Source of the DNA: Asticcacaulis sp. AND118
GTDB lineage: Bacteria > Pseudomonadota > Alphaproteobacteria > Caulobacterales > Caulobacteraceae
Length of the DNA: 64,000 nucleotides
Reading direction: 5' to 3'
NCBI RefSeq assembly: GCF_020535245.1
Contig: NZ_CP084910.1
Coordinates: 1-64,000, forward strand
In this document: piece after piece, positions 41,642 through 48,785 of the stretch
Numbering within the stretch: position 1 is the first letter of the stretch
Layout: each line of letters begins with the position of its first letter
Position numbers and translations under genes: made by a program
The notes under the pieces: generated by a model
The model's input: the letters and a program-made list of their open reading frames with translations, nothing else
What the model was told of the DNA's origin: nothing
Database searches by the model: none

Positions 41642-41845
41642 ATGATCAAATGCCCGCACTGTAAAAGTCAAATGGACCATTTAAATGCTCAATCTATAAC
41701 GGTACATGGCTTGCCTTCAGGAGCCGCAGTTGCGCTGACATGCAATTCCTGTGACACCCTTATTGAGCTGATTTTCAATGGACAGGTACCCAGTGGGACC
41801 ACTGCCAAAGGTGCCAAGGACATAATTTCTAAAAACTTCGACTAA
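41642..41845 (+). CDS. Small zinc-ribbon-like protein
   Basis: This 67-residue ORF starts MIKCPHCKSQMDHLN and has a second CNSC pair near residue 34, a possible zinc ribbon. No strong ribosome binding site precedes it. Its last 4 bp overlap the convergent 65-residue ORF. It lies in left-unit cargo with no counterpart in the right unit. Function unknown. Confidence 0.5.
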   Translation: MIKCPHCKSQMDHLNAQSITVHGLPSGAAVALTCNSCDTLIELIFNGQVPSGTTAKGAKDIISKNFD

Positions 41846-42039
41846 AGCAGGTTTATTGATCTGGGTGTCACATTGGTATTAGTCATGAGCGCTGATGCCA
41901 CTTCCGCTCGGCTCCAGGCCCGCGCCGCGATAAGTCCGTCTCGGATACCGAGAAAGCCTTGTTGTCCCTGGTAATCCGGCACGATCTGAAACAGGTGCCC
42001 GCGCCATACAAAGCGCAGGGGTTCTTGGTGGCTCATCAT
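41842..42039 (-). CDS. Small ORF translationally coupled to the left transposase
   Basis: This 65-residue ORF begins MMSHQEPLRFVWRGHLFQIV at an ATG overlapping the transposase stop by 4 bp (ATGA). AGGAGG lies just upstream inside the transposase gene, an unusually strong ribosome binding site. Coupling suggests a transposition-linked or cargo protein. The sequence shows no motif I recognise. Confidence 0.55.
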   Translation of the reverse strand: MMSHQEPLRFVWRGHLFQIVPDYQGQQGFLGIRDGLIAARAWSRAEVASALMTNTNVTPRSINLL

Positions 42040-43016
42040 GCGGCCTCCTGACGATTGGTGATATAGCGTTGCCAGTACCCCTTCCATTTCCGAGAAACCG
42101 GATGGTCCAGCGCCGCCCGCGTGATCATCGTAAACTGCTCGCCATTGGAAACTCGCCGATGGTTTTCGCGCCAAGCCATCTCATTGGCGTAGGCGTCGAG
42201 ATATTTCCCGGCGACGTGGTGGTGAACGCCCTGCTCAGCCCGGCGTAGGCGGGAGAAATAACTTTCCGCCATGTTGGTGCAGGCACCATCAAGCGAGTAC
42301 GCCTCTTGGTGATTGATGCGCTTGGTTTCAAATTTAATTGCCAGCGCATCCCAATGGCTGGCCTCGTCGGCATGGATAGTGGCCTCCGAGACGACAAACT
42401 GTTGAACCAGCGGCACGCCGTCCTTCTCCGCCTTCGTGACGAAGGGAAGTGCTCGGCCTTCCCGTTCCCGCATGATCACAACGACCTGGCGTTTGCCCGA
42501 TTGATTTATTGCGAGGCGACGGTCTCGACGATTCTCTTTCTCGTTCGCGGGCTTCACATAGCCACCGAAATACGCACCATCGACTTCGACGTGCCCAGAG
42601 AGCTGTGAATTGTCGTTGGCGGCCCCAATTGCCTCACGCAGCTTGTGCGCCAGGACGTAAGCCGTCTTATACTGCACATCGAGATCGCGGCTGAGTTGGA
42701 GCGCTGAATAGCCCTTTGCCCCGTTCGTAAAGATCGCGATGGCGGCAAGGATGTCGCGGATCGGTAGCTTATGACTGGCGAAGATCGTGCCCGTCGTCAC
42801 GGAGAACTGAGCGTTGCAGCTTTTGCATTTGAAGACTTTCCGAGCTGCGTAGGTATAGATTGCCAAGCACCCACAACGCGGGCAGTAAGGCTCACCTCCG
42901 TTGTCCTCCCAACGGATTGCCTTGAATGTCTCAAGGGCTGCGTCGTCCGACATGCGCATTACCTTCGAAAGGGAAAGCGTGCGCGCGGCGGCAGAGAGGA
43001 GGAAGTGTTGAGCCAT
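42036..43016 (-). CDS. IS1595-family (ISXO2-like) transposase, left copy
   Basis: This 326-residue transposase has an N-terminal zinc ribbon (CPRCGC and CKSC, about residues 45-70), a helix-turn-helix-like segment (GYSALQLSRDLDVQYKTAY) and a DDE-type catalytic core with VEVDGAYFGG (Asp), ATIHADEASHW (Asp) and NMAESYFSRLRRAE (Asn/Glu region). That core is the IS1595/ISXO2-like pattern. It matches the copy at 46108-47067 along its whole length but is clearly diverged from it. It is intact, so transposition may still be possible. Confidence 0.92.
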   Translation of the reverse strand: MAQHFLLSAAARTLSLSKVMRMSDDAALETFKAIRWEDNGGEPYCPRCGCLAIYTYAARKVFKCKSCNAQFSVTTGTIFASHKLPIRDILAAIAIFTNGAKGYSALQLSRDLDVQYKTAYVLAHKLREAIGAANDNSQLSGHVEVDGAYFGGYVKPANEKENRRDRRLAINQSGKRQVVVIMREREGRALPFVTKAEKDGVPLVQQFVVSEATIHADEASHWDALAIKFETKRINHQEAYSLDGACTNMAESYFSRLRRAEQGVHHHVAGKYLDAYANEMAWRENHRRVSNGEQFTMITRAALDHPVSRKWKGYWQRYITNRQEAA

Positions 43017-43027
43017 GATCTAATTTC

Positions 43028-43099
43028 GATACCTAGGTATCAAATATAAGACCATTGCGGCTATTTTGACAAGCGAAAAGTATCGTTTATGATACTTTT
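43028..43099. promoter_or_regulatory. Palindromes between left transposase and DUF6471 gene
   Basis: Two dyads occupy the 101-bp divergent promoter region: the perfect 14-bp palindrome GATACCTAGGTATC (43028-43041) and AAAAGTATC-6 nt-GATACTTTT (43076-43099). Both contain GTATC/GATAC half sites. A similar arrangement is present in the right unit. Confidence 0.55.
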
Positions 43100-43117
43100 T
43101 TCGATCCGAGCGATACC

Positions 43118-43345
43118 ATGACAGAAAAAACCGACTGGGAAGCCAGAGCATCCAACCTTTTAAAAGCTGAGCTGAAGCGGCGCGGCGTCACCTACGCACA
43201 GCTTATCGAAAAGCTGGCCGATATAGGGATTGAGGAAAAAGAGGCAAACCTGAAGAACAAGCTGTCGCGCGGGACGTTTACCGCCGCATACTTTTTGGCC
43301 TGCATGGCGGCAGTTGGGGTGGTGAATGTCCGTCTTGATGATTAG
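43118..43345 (+). CDS. DUF6471 protein, left copy
   Basis: This 75-residue protein matches the DUF6471 pattern: WEARASNLLKAELKRRGVTY, AQLIEKLADIGI, then NKLSRGTFTAAYFLACMAAVG. The arrangement resembles a compact helix-turn-helix of the Cro/C1 kind. It is divergent from the transposase across a palindrome-rich gap, and the same pairing recurs at 45783-46004, so a repressor of the transposase promoter is a reasonable guess. Confidence 0.75.
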   Translation: MTEKTDWEARASNLLKAELKRRGVTYAQLIEKLADIGIEEKEANLKNKLSRGTFTAAYFLACMAAVGVVNVRLDD

Positions 43346-43480
43346 CTTCCCCAAAAACGGTAACACTCGTTTAAATAGCAGATGCGCCCATCAGGTTTCA
43401 GTGTATTAATTACAGTAATGATCAAATTATAAGCATTTTAATTAAAATAATGCGCTTATCTAAAAAATCATTTGCGTAAT

Positions 43481-44257
43481 TTATTCTGGTATGAGCTTTT
43501 TAACCTCACTCTCTGCCGAAAAGGGCATGTTATCTTTCTCATACTCCCTAACTTTTGCAATTATGTCTTTAGCACGTTGAACTTTATCTCTTCTCCACTG
43601 AGACTCATCGTAGCTTATTATTAACTTATCGAACACGCTGAATAAATAATCCCTCTGGTTTGAGCAGTAAAAATAGCTTTGATCTACAATCCATTTTTCA
43701 AACAAAAATGATGAATACACGTAACCATTTTGAGAGTTCCAGTATTTTACCAATCTAATTGTTGGTTTTATTAAATATTTTTCATTATTATTTTTTGCGG
43801 TTAGGGTAGAGTTAAAATCATTTGGATTTGTAAATTGCCAATTCTCCGTACCATTTGGGATTTGGTAATTTGAAGACCAAGCTACTCTTAGAGCCGGTAC
43901 CAGTTCAAATTTGATATGATTGAGTTCTAATATTATAGTAGGCGACGACTGCCTTATTTCCGATGAAGAATAATAATATTCAGCAAATTTCTTCAATCTA
44001 TCTAAATAAGCCTGGGGCTTATAACCCGGATCATTAAACACGACCATGTAATCAATGTCGGAGCGTGAGTCCATGATTCTGGGTAATATTGTTCCTCTGG
44101 TGGAAGAGCCAAATTGAAAATGTTCTGATACCGACGTGAAATAACTGTTGATTCTATTTCTTAGTGTATTAATAGAGGTAGATATTGAATTGTTTTCTGT
44201 GTTCGACAAAACTGCGCCACTAGCTCGATTTTGTAAATAACTTAATACAGACATCAT
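43481..44257 (-). CDS. CD-NTase-like nucleotidyltransferase (CBASS-type)
   Basis: This 258-residue enzyme has the Pol-beta-type CD-NTase (SMODS) signature: GSSTRGT at 50-56, the metal-binding pair SDIDYMV (Asp67, Asp69) and the third acid in KFELVPAL (Glu118). CD-NTases make cyclic oligonucleotides when phage infect, which activate an effector. The start ATG overlaps the end of the SLATT gene by 4 bp, so the two form one operon with the SLATT gene first. The DNA is markedly AT-rich compared with the chromosome, a sign of foreign origin. The product nucleotide cannot be told from sequence. Confidence 0.82.
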   Translation of the reverse strand: MMSVLSYLQNRASGAVLSNTENNSISTSINTLRNRINSYFTSVSEHFQFGSSTRGTILPRIMDSRSDIDYMVVFNDPGYKPQAYLDRLKKFAEYYYSSSEIRQSSPTIILELNHIKFELVPALRVAWSSNYQIPNGTENWQFTNPNDFNSTLTAKNNNEKYLIKPTIRLVKYWNSQNGYVYSSFLFEKWIVDQSYFYCSNQRDYLFSVFDKLIISYDESQWRRDKVQRAKDIIAKVREYEKDNMPFSAESEVKKLIPE

Positions 44258-44763
44258 TTATCCTTCTTATCTACAGCGTGCAATGCTTCGCCACTATCAA
44301 TTCCCTTTCTAGCTTTTATAAAGTCTCTTCGGGCTGGTGGCATACTAGACTTGTTGAGCTCATTTCGACGCTTCGTGAACTCGTCTAGGCCATCAATGGC
44401 CGCTTGAGCGTCACATGCTTGGTCCAACTTGATTTCTCGGAAAATTCGGGCATCGTTTCGCAAGGCCAAGTATTGGTCTCCGCTACTTTTATGAGATGAT
44501 GCCCGCTCGGAGGGTTTTAAAAAAGTCATTAGTGCCGTCAACACGGTGACGATTATTGACATAGCACCTGCCAGCTCTGGATAGTCTTTTAGAAACGCGG
44601 CTCCAGCAATACTGCTCAAAACTACGGATGGGATACCTAGGCAATAGTGATAAAATGCCCATCTGTCACCTGCATTGAACTGAGATTTTCCAGAATGAAT
44701 GCAGTCTTCTTCAATTCTATATAACTCATCTTTAATTTTCACATGCGGGTCGTTCGCCGCCAT
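44254..44763 (-). CDS. SLATT-domain two-helix membrane effector
   Basis: This 169-residue protein has the SLATT pattern: an amphipathic N-terminal helix (KIKDELYRIEEDCIHSGKSQ), two membrane helices (about residues 40-62 and 68-88) and a charged cytoplasmic C-terminal helix region (FLKPSERASSHKSSGDQYLALR). SLATT proteins are predicted pore-forming effectors associated with CD-NTases. I start it at ATG 44763; a longer reading from 44886 would run through the internal transposon end. It shares ATGA with the nucleotidyltransferase gene. Confidence 0.75.
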   Translation of the reverse strand: MAANDPHVKIKDELYRIEEDCIHSGKSQFNAGDRWAFYHYCLGIPSVVLSSIAGAAFLKDYPELAGAMSIIVTVLTALMTFLKPSERASSHKSSGDQYLALRNDARIFREIKLDQACDAQAAIDGLDEFTKRRNELNKSSMPPARRDFIKARKGIDSGEALHAVDKKDK

Positions 44764-44865
44764 TCGAATACTCCGTATTGAGAAAATTAACTGTCTATAC
44801 GGGTGCAAGTCAGTTCCGCATAAACATTCTCGGTATGAATCAATTGCCGGTTGGCGCATATATCC

Positions 44866-44887
44866 GGCATTATGTAGCAAACACACC
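44866..44887 (+). repeat. Internal terminal repeat of the right-hand IS unit
   Basis: The sequence begins GGCATTATGTAGCAAACACA and is in the same orientation as the left outer end and inverted relative to the right outer end. It therefore fits as the inner end of the right unit. The base pairs left of it (ATATATCC) do not match the right flank, so the right unit alone shows no target duplication. Confidence 0.82.
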
Positions 44888-44922
44888 GAGCCAAAGGGCG
44901 GTGTGAGATGCTGAAAACACTC

Positions 44923-45822
44923 TTAATCGGCGTAGTCGTATTCTTCTCGACCGTCCACCACACGGAAAGACTGGCTTCGTCTTTCGAACTTCCTCCAGAT
45001 GGCGGTCATTCGACGGACTCCGTTTCTATCTCTGTGCCAAATAACGCCCCATACATAGAGCGTAATATGGCCGTGCGTCGCTTTGACCCATTCGTTCTTA
45101 TCAAGACTGACGGTGAAACGCCTGAGATAAGTTTCGCCTGCAGCAACCAACTCGGATCTTTCTTCCGGTTCAGGGTCAAATGTGAGCTTGTCAACGCCTG
45201 TAGGTGGAGTGTCTGTAGTAAGAATGCTCCACTTTTGGGAAAAAATAGTAGTTTCCGTACCACCCGCATTGGTGAACCTTGCGGCCAGTTCCACTCGATC
45301 TTCGTGGGCAAATACTTCGGTGATACCTCTGATGATAATCTTCGGCCTATGATTGGCGGCGAAATCCTTATCGGCCAGCTTATTCGCCTCCACCATCGCA
45401 GCAGTGGCTGCACCGGTATCAGCTACCGCTTGGAGGGTGGCGTCCAAAGTTCGTTTGACGAAATACACCCCGACTACAGTGGCTATAAAGGTGATACTGC
45501 TGACAACGAGCATCCAGAACGCCCAGAGCGACATTTCACGCTGAACGTTCAAATCTTTCTGGGCGTATGCCTCTTCCTGTGCGGACTCTACGGCTTTGGT
45601 GACACACTCAATAGAGGCAGCCTTCTGGGCATTAATGCAGGCATGTACCGCACGATTTCGTTCGCTTTGGTAATGCTTTCTGGTGGCGCTTTGATCGCGA
45701 CCGGCCTCTAAACCTCGCATATAAGATACAGAACAAAAGATCGTTCCTGAAAGTAACAGAGCAGCTAAAACGAAAAGCCCCTCTAGAAGCGAACTTCTTT
45801 TGACTCTATTGCCGCTAGACAT
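44923..45822 (-). CDS. Membrane protein of unknown function, IS cargo
   Basis: This 299-residue protein has two membrane helices (about residues 14-34 and 97-120), separated by a charged helical loop with two cysteines (ACINAQKAASIEC). A beta-rich domain follows (about 160-290). I recall similar two-helix proteins as common hypotheticals in alphaproteobacteria but know no function. Its ATG at 45822 lies 40 bp inside the end of the DUF6471 gene, so translation may be coupled. It ends 36 bp from the inner transposon end. Confidence 0.65.
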   Translation of the reverse strand: MSSGNRVKRSSLLEGLFVLAALLLSGTIFCSVSYMRGLEAGRDQSATRKHYQSERNRAVHACINAQKAASIECVTKAVESAQEEAYAQKDLNVQREMSLWAFWMLVVSSITFIATVVGVYFVKRTLDATLQAVADTGAATAAMVEANKLADKDFAANHRPKIIIRGITEVFAHEDRVELAARFTNAGGTETTIFSQKWSILTTDTPPTGVDKLTFDPEPEERSELVAAGETYLRRFTVSLDKNEWVKATHGHITLYVWGVIWHRDRNGVRRMTAIWRKFERRSQSFRVVDGREEYDYAD

Positions 45823-46004
45823 TGTAACAAAAACGCCGCCGTAAATTTTCCCCGTGAAAGTTTATTGCGCACGTTCACTTCCTTCTCGTCAACTCCTATT
45901 GCGCCCAGCTTCTCGACAAGCTGGGCGTATGTGACTCCCTTGCGCTTCAGTTCGGCCTTCAGCAGGTTCGCCGCCAGCATTTCAAAATCAGTTTTCTCAG
46001 GCAT
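45783..46004 (-). CDS. DUF6471 protein, right copy
   Basis: This 73-residue protein is a paralogue of 43118-43345: LLKAELKRKGVTYAQLVEKL, GVDEKE, then NKLSRGKFTAAFLLQCLAAI. It is divergent from the right transposase across 103 bp that hold two dyads. Its 3' end overlaps the start of the membrane protein gene by 40 bp. Confidence 0.75.
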   Translation of the reverse strand: MPEKTDFEMLAANLLKAELKRKGVTYAQLVEKLGAIGVDEKEVNVRNKLSRGKFTAAFLLQCLAAIESKEVRF

Positions 46005-46024
46005 CGCATCACCTATGATGTGAA

Positions 46025-46074
46025 ATGTATCGAAATCGATACATATGCCCTTGTCAGCAGTACGTCAACGTACT
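46025..46074. promoter_or_regulatory. Palindromes between right DUF6471 gene and transposase
   Basis: Two dyads are present: ATGTATCGA-AA-TCGATACAT (46025-46044) and AGTACGT-CA-ACGTACT (46059-46074). The first shares the GTATC/GATAC half site with both dyads of the left unit. Further GATACAT copies follow at about 46081-46087. Confidence 0.55.
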
Positions 46075-46107
46075 ATATACGATACATATACATCGGATAT
46101 AATGACA

Positions 46108-47067
46108 ATGGCTCAACACTTCCTGCTTTCCGCCGCCGCTCGCACCCTCTCGCTGGTGAAAGTGATGCGTATGTCGGACGATCAAGCCTTCGAAGCGTTC
46201 AAGGCTATCCGTTGGAGCGACAACGGCGGGGAACCCTATTGCCATAAGTGCGGCTGCGCCGAGGTCTACACCTACAACGCCCGCAAGCTGTGGAAGTGTA
46301 AGGGCTGCGACACACAGTTCTCGATCACTTCGGGCACTATCTTCGCCAGCCGTAAGCTGCCGCTGCGCGATCTGCTGGCCGCTATCGCCATCTTCACCAA
46401 CGGCGCAAAGGGCTATTCCGCTCTGCAACTGAGCCGTGACCTGGACGTGCAGTACAAGACCGCCTTCGTGATGGCCCACAAGCTGCGTGAGGCTATGGCT
46501 GGTTCGGCCGACCGTTCGCCGCTGACAGGTGACGTGGAGGTCGATGGCGCGTACTTCGGCGGCTATGTGAAGCCCGCCAATGAGAAGGAAAACCGCCGCG
46601 ATCGTCGCCTGTCTGAGAACCAATCGGGCAAGCGCCAAGTGGTCGTCATCATGCGCGAGCGTAAGGGTCGTGCTATGCCATTCGTCACGGCCACGGAAGC
46701 TGCCGGCGTTCCGCTGGTGCGCGAGAACGTGGACTCGTCGGCCACTATCCACGCCGACGAAGCCGCCCATTGGGACGTTCTGGAAGCCCGCTACGCTGCG
46801 AAGCGTATCAATCACTCGGAAGCCTATTCGCTGGCCGAGGGCTGCACCAATCAGGCTGAGAGCTTCTTTAGTCGTCTGCGCCGCTGTGAAGTCGGCACGC
46901 ACCACCATGTCGCGGGGAAGTACCTGCAATCCTACGCCGACGAAATGGCGTGGCGCGAGAACTTCCGCCGCGTGTCAAATGGTGAGCAGTTTATGATGAT
47001 CGTCGGTGCTGCGATCACGCATCCGATGTCGCGCCAGTGGAAGGGTTACTGGCAGCGGGCGGCTTAG
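46108..47067 (+). CDS. IS1595-family (ISXO2-like) transposase, right copy
   Basis: From the ATG at 46108 this has 319 residues and begins MAQHFLLSAAARTLSL like the left copy. It has the zinc ribbon (CHKCGC and CKGC), the helix-turn-helix-like GYSALQLSRDLDVQYKTAF and the catalytic motifs VEVDGAYFGG, ATIHADEAAHW and NQAESFFSRLRRCE. It is intact. Its codon choice looks different from the left copy, and the two are diverged throughout, so they were not produced by a recent duplication in place. Its stop overlaps the end of the next gene by 4 bp. Confidence 0.92.
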   Translation: MAQHFLLSAAARTLSLVKVMRMSDDQAFEAFKAIRWSDNGGEPYCHKCGCAEVYTYNARKLWKCKGCDTQFSITSGTIFASRKLPLRDLLAAIAIFTNGAKGYSALQLSRDLDVQYKTAFVMAHKLREAMAGSADRSPLTGDVEVDGAYFGGYVKPANEKENRRDRRLSENQSGKRQVVVIMRERKGRAMPFVTATEAAGVPLVRENVDSSATIHADEAAHWDVLEARYAAKRINHSEAYSLAEGCTNQAESFFSRLRRCEVGTHHHVAGKYLQSYADEMAWRENFRRVSNGEQFMMIVGAAITHPMSRQWKGYWQRAA

Positions 47068-47579
47068 TCGATTTTGCGGTGCTCTGTTTCATCATAACCA
47101 GACACATCGAAAACCGAGGTATGTTCACCACGACGATAATAAGTTGCTCGCACTACCAAGCGCCGAGCGGATCGAAGTTGAGGTAATATCCGCTCGCTAT
47201 TTCCTATGACTATCATATTGCTTCCGCCATTCGGATTTGGGATCGCGTTAAAAATCTGTGACGGACCGTCGTCAAACTTCAACGTAACATCGCATCTCGA
47301 AGAGCAAAGGAACGACCCCTCTTCGGTAGACAATGCTGTGAGATAGTCCCACCCTTTAGTGGATGTAAGGACGTTAAAACCCGTATCCAAATCATCATAA
47401 CTGGAAACTGAGGCAAGCAGAGCGTAGCTGCCGTCCATTTCATCCTTCTGTTTGATGTATTTCCAGTTGCTTGCGGCGGCTTTGGGTTCACGCTCTCCAC
47501 CGGAATATGATCTGACTGCCAGAAATGCAAACAATACTAAACCGAGACCAGCTAGCGCCGGTAGAGCGTACTTGTTCAT
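47064..47579 (-). CDS. Membrane-anchored cargo protein of unknown function
   Basis: From the ATG at 47579 this has 171 residues; AAGGGGGT lies about 6 bp upstream. One N-terminal membrane helix (ALPALAGLGLVLFAFLAV) suggests an anchored periplasmic domain, with a possible disulfide in FLCSSRCDV. No family is recognised. It is convergent with the right transposase (4-bp overlap) and is preceded by a long hairpin leader. Confidence 0.6.
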   Translation of the reverse strand: MNKYALPALAGLGLVLFAFLAVRSYSGGEREPKAAASNWKYIKQKDEMDGSYALLASVSSYDDLDTGFNVLTSTKGWDYLTALSTEEGSFLCSSRCDVTLKFDDGPSQIFNAIPNPNGGSNMIVIGNSERILPQLRSARRLVVRATYYRRGEHTSVFDVSGYDETEHRKID

Positions 47580-47630
47580 GTAACCCCCTTGCGATACCCG
47601 CACACCGGCTGGCGTCGGGCGGTTGAACAC

Positions 47631-47729
47631 GCGCACGCAAGGGAGACGCGCCCCTCTGTTTCCGTGAAGCACGTATTGTATGGAGAGGGCCACCCGACCT
47701 AGCGGGGTTCCCTTGCGTATGAGCGCGCG
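47631..47729 (-). other. Long hairpin in the leader of the membrane-anchored cargo gene
   Basis: ACGCAAGGGA (47635-47644) is inverted against TCCCTTGCGT (47709-47718), with outer GCGC blocks and an inner CCCCTCT/GGAGAGGG pairing. On the minus strand this would be a 100-nt hairpin about 50 nt upstream of the gene starting at 47579. It could be a leader structure or a non-coding RNA. The 389 bp between 47580 and 47968 hold only this and a terminator. Confidence 0.45.
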
Positions 47730-47811
47730 AATGCGCATCCCGGCTGCTGTTCAAGGCAGGACGGAACGAAATGGTTATGTCACTTCCGTTTGGAAAATAC
47801 AAATCAGACGT

Positions 47812-47852
47812 GATAAATAAAAAGCCCCCGGAAGCCGCATACTTCCGAGGGC
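47812..47852 (-). terminator. Rho-independent terminator, minus strand
   Basis: Read on the minus strand, GCCCTCGGAAG, a 7-nt loop and CTTCCGGGGGC (one G-U pair) are followed by TTTTTATTTATC. It would end transcription from the two minus-strand ORFs at 48740-47969. Confidence 0.8.
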
Positions 47853-47968
47853 ATAGCGCAGGTGACGCACCTTTTCGCAGACACAAGTCTAAGCGAAAGG
47901 TTTTAACATGTCCAATTTGACGCTGCTTGAGCGGATAGAACTAATAAAAGCGCATCCATACAAAGACA

Positions 47969-48268
47969 TCATCCACGTTGTGAAAGCGCAGAATGGGATA
48001 ACAACTGATCAAGATGATGACGGGTCACGTCGTTCGCCGCTTGCCAAAGAGAATCTATCTCTTCCGTCACCTCGAAATTCTCCCCCTGAGCGCGCTTGAC
48101 GACTGAGTCTTCTATAAGTTTGGCGATTCCCATCGCGTTGACGTTACCTATCTCGCCCATGAATATACAAAACAAGGGCAGCAAGGTGGAGTTTAATCGT
48201 TCCAAGGCAATAATTCTCGCCTGAAGCGCCGCGATTAGTTCGCTCTCGTTGTTAACATAGCCAGTCAT
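47969..48268 (-). CDS. Hypothetical 99-residue cargo protein
   Basis: I start this at ATG 48268, behind a strong ribosome binding site (GGGAGGATG). The protein (MTGYVNNESELIAALQARI...) is helical, with a coiled-coil-like N-terminus and a central hydrophobic stretch. It resembles small phage or plasmid-borne hypotheticals but has no named domain that I can see. It lies between the end protein and a terminator and is probably co-transcribed with the end protein. Confidence 0.55.
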   Translation of the reverse strand: MTGYVNNESELIAALQARIIALERLNSTLLPLFCIFMGEIGNVNAMGIAKLIEDSVVKRAQGENFEVTEEIDSLWQAANDVTRHHLDQLLSHSALSQRG

Positions 48269-48314
48269 ACATCCTCCCAAAAGACGAGAGGATGTTCTGC
48301 TTTGGAATGCAGGT

Positions 48315-48740
48315 CTAGCCTACCAGTCGCCACGCTTTGAAGTCGCCAGCGTGACCGCAGCCTTCAATGATGCCCTGCGTTCGATATTTCGTGAGACAAG
48401 CGCCGATGCGCTTGCGGATGACCACGTAGGTTTCATCGTCCGTCCGCAGCCCGCGCGCCTCAAGCCATGCTGTCGTTATGTCCTTCGACGTGACCGGCCC
48501 TGTGGCCGTGCGGAAGAATGACAGCACAAACTTCTGCACCGATCCCTTCTTCGCCCTGTGCTTCGTCACGTAGCGCGTAATGGCCCGTGGCGTGTTCTGC
48601 GGATCAAACAGGGCGATTGCCGCGTCCAGGTGGTCTATGTCGCAGGTGACTTTGTGTATCTCACTCTCAAGCGCCTTGCGCAGCTTGTGGAGTTCGTCGC
48701 GTTTGGCCATCAAACCGGCCACGGTGTTTGGTCGTTCCAT
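48315..48740 (-). CDS. Winged-helix-like transposon-end protein, right copy
   Basis: From the ATG at 48740 this has 141 residues, starting MERPNTVAGLMAKRDELHKL. It shares coiled-coil, RYVTKHRAKKGS and VTSKDITTAWLEARGLRTDD segments with the left copy (41125-41547), in inverted orientation. It lies 46 bp from the right outer end. An upstream in-frame extension reads through the transposon end and is not credible. Keeping this gene at both outer ends suggests it matters to the element. Confidence 0.75.
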   Translation of the reverse strand: MERPNTVAGLMAKRDELHKLRKALESEIHKVTCDIDHLDAAIALFDPQNTPRAITRYVTKHRAKKGSVQKFVLSFFRTATGPVTSKDITTAWLEARGLRTDDETYVVIRKRIGACLTKYRTQGIIEGCGHAGDFKAWRLVG

Positions 48741-48785
48741 GTGCACATGATACGCAAAAACGTATTTTAAAGCGTGACAAACATA

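Noticed and set aside
43346-43480. CRISPR-like or tandem repeats in the AT-rich cargo
   Set aside because: Only low-complexity A/T runs are seen, with no regular repeat-spacer spacing.
44764-44886. Longer SLATT reading starting inside the internal transposon end
   Set aside because: The extra 41 residues come from terminal-repeat sequence and contain no conserved motif.
47908-48099. 63-residue plus-strand ORF (MSNLTLLERIELIKAHP...) with a fair RBS
   Set aside because: More than half of it is antisense to the 99-residue ORF with the stronger RBS, and its C-terminal half looks like shadow sequence. The N-terminal part might be a short real peptide, but I cannot support it.
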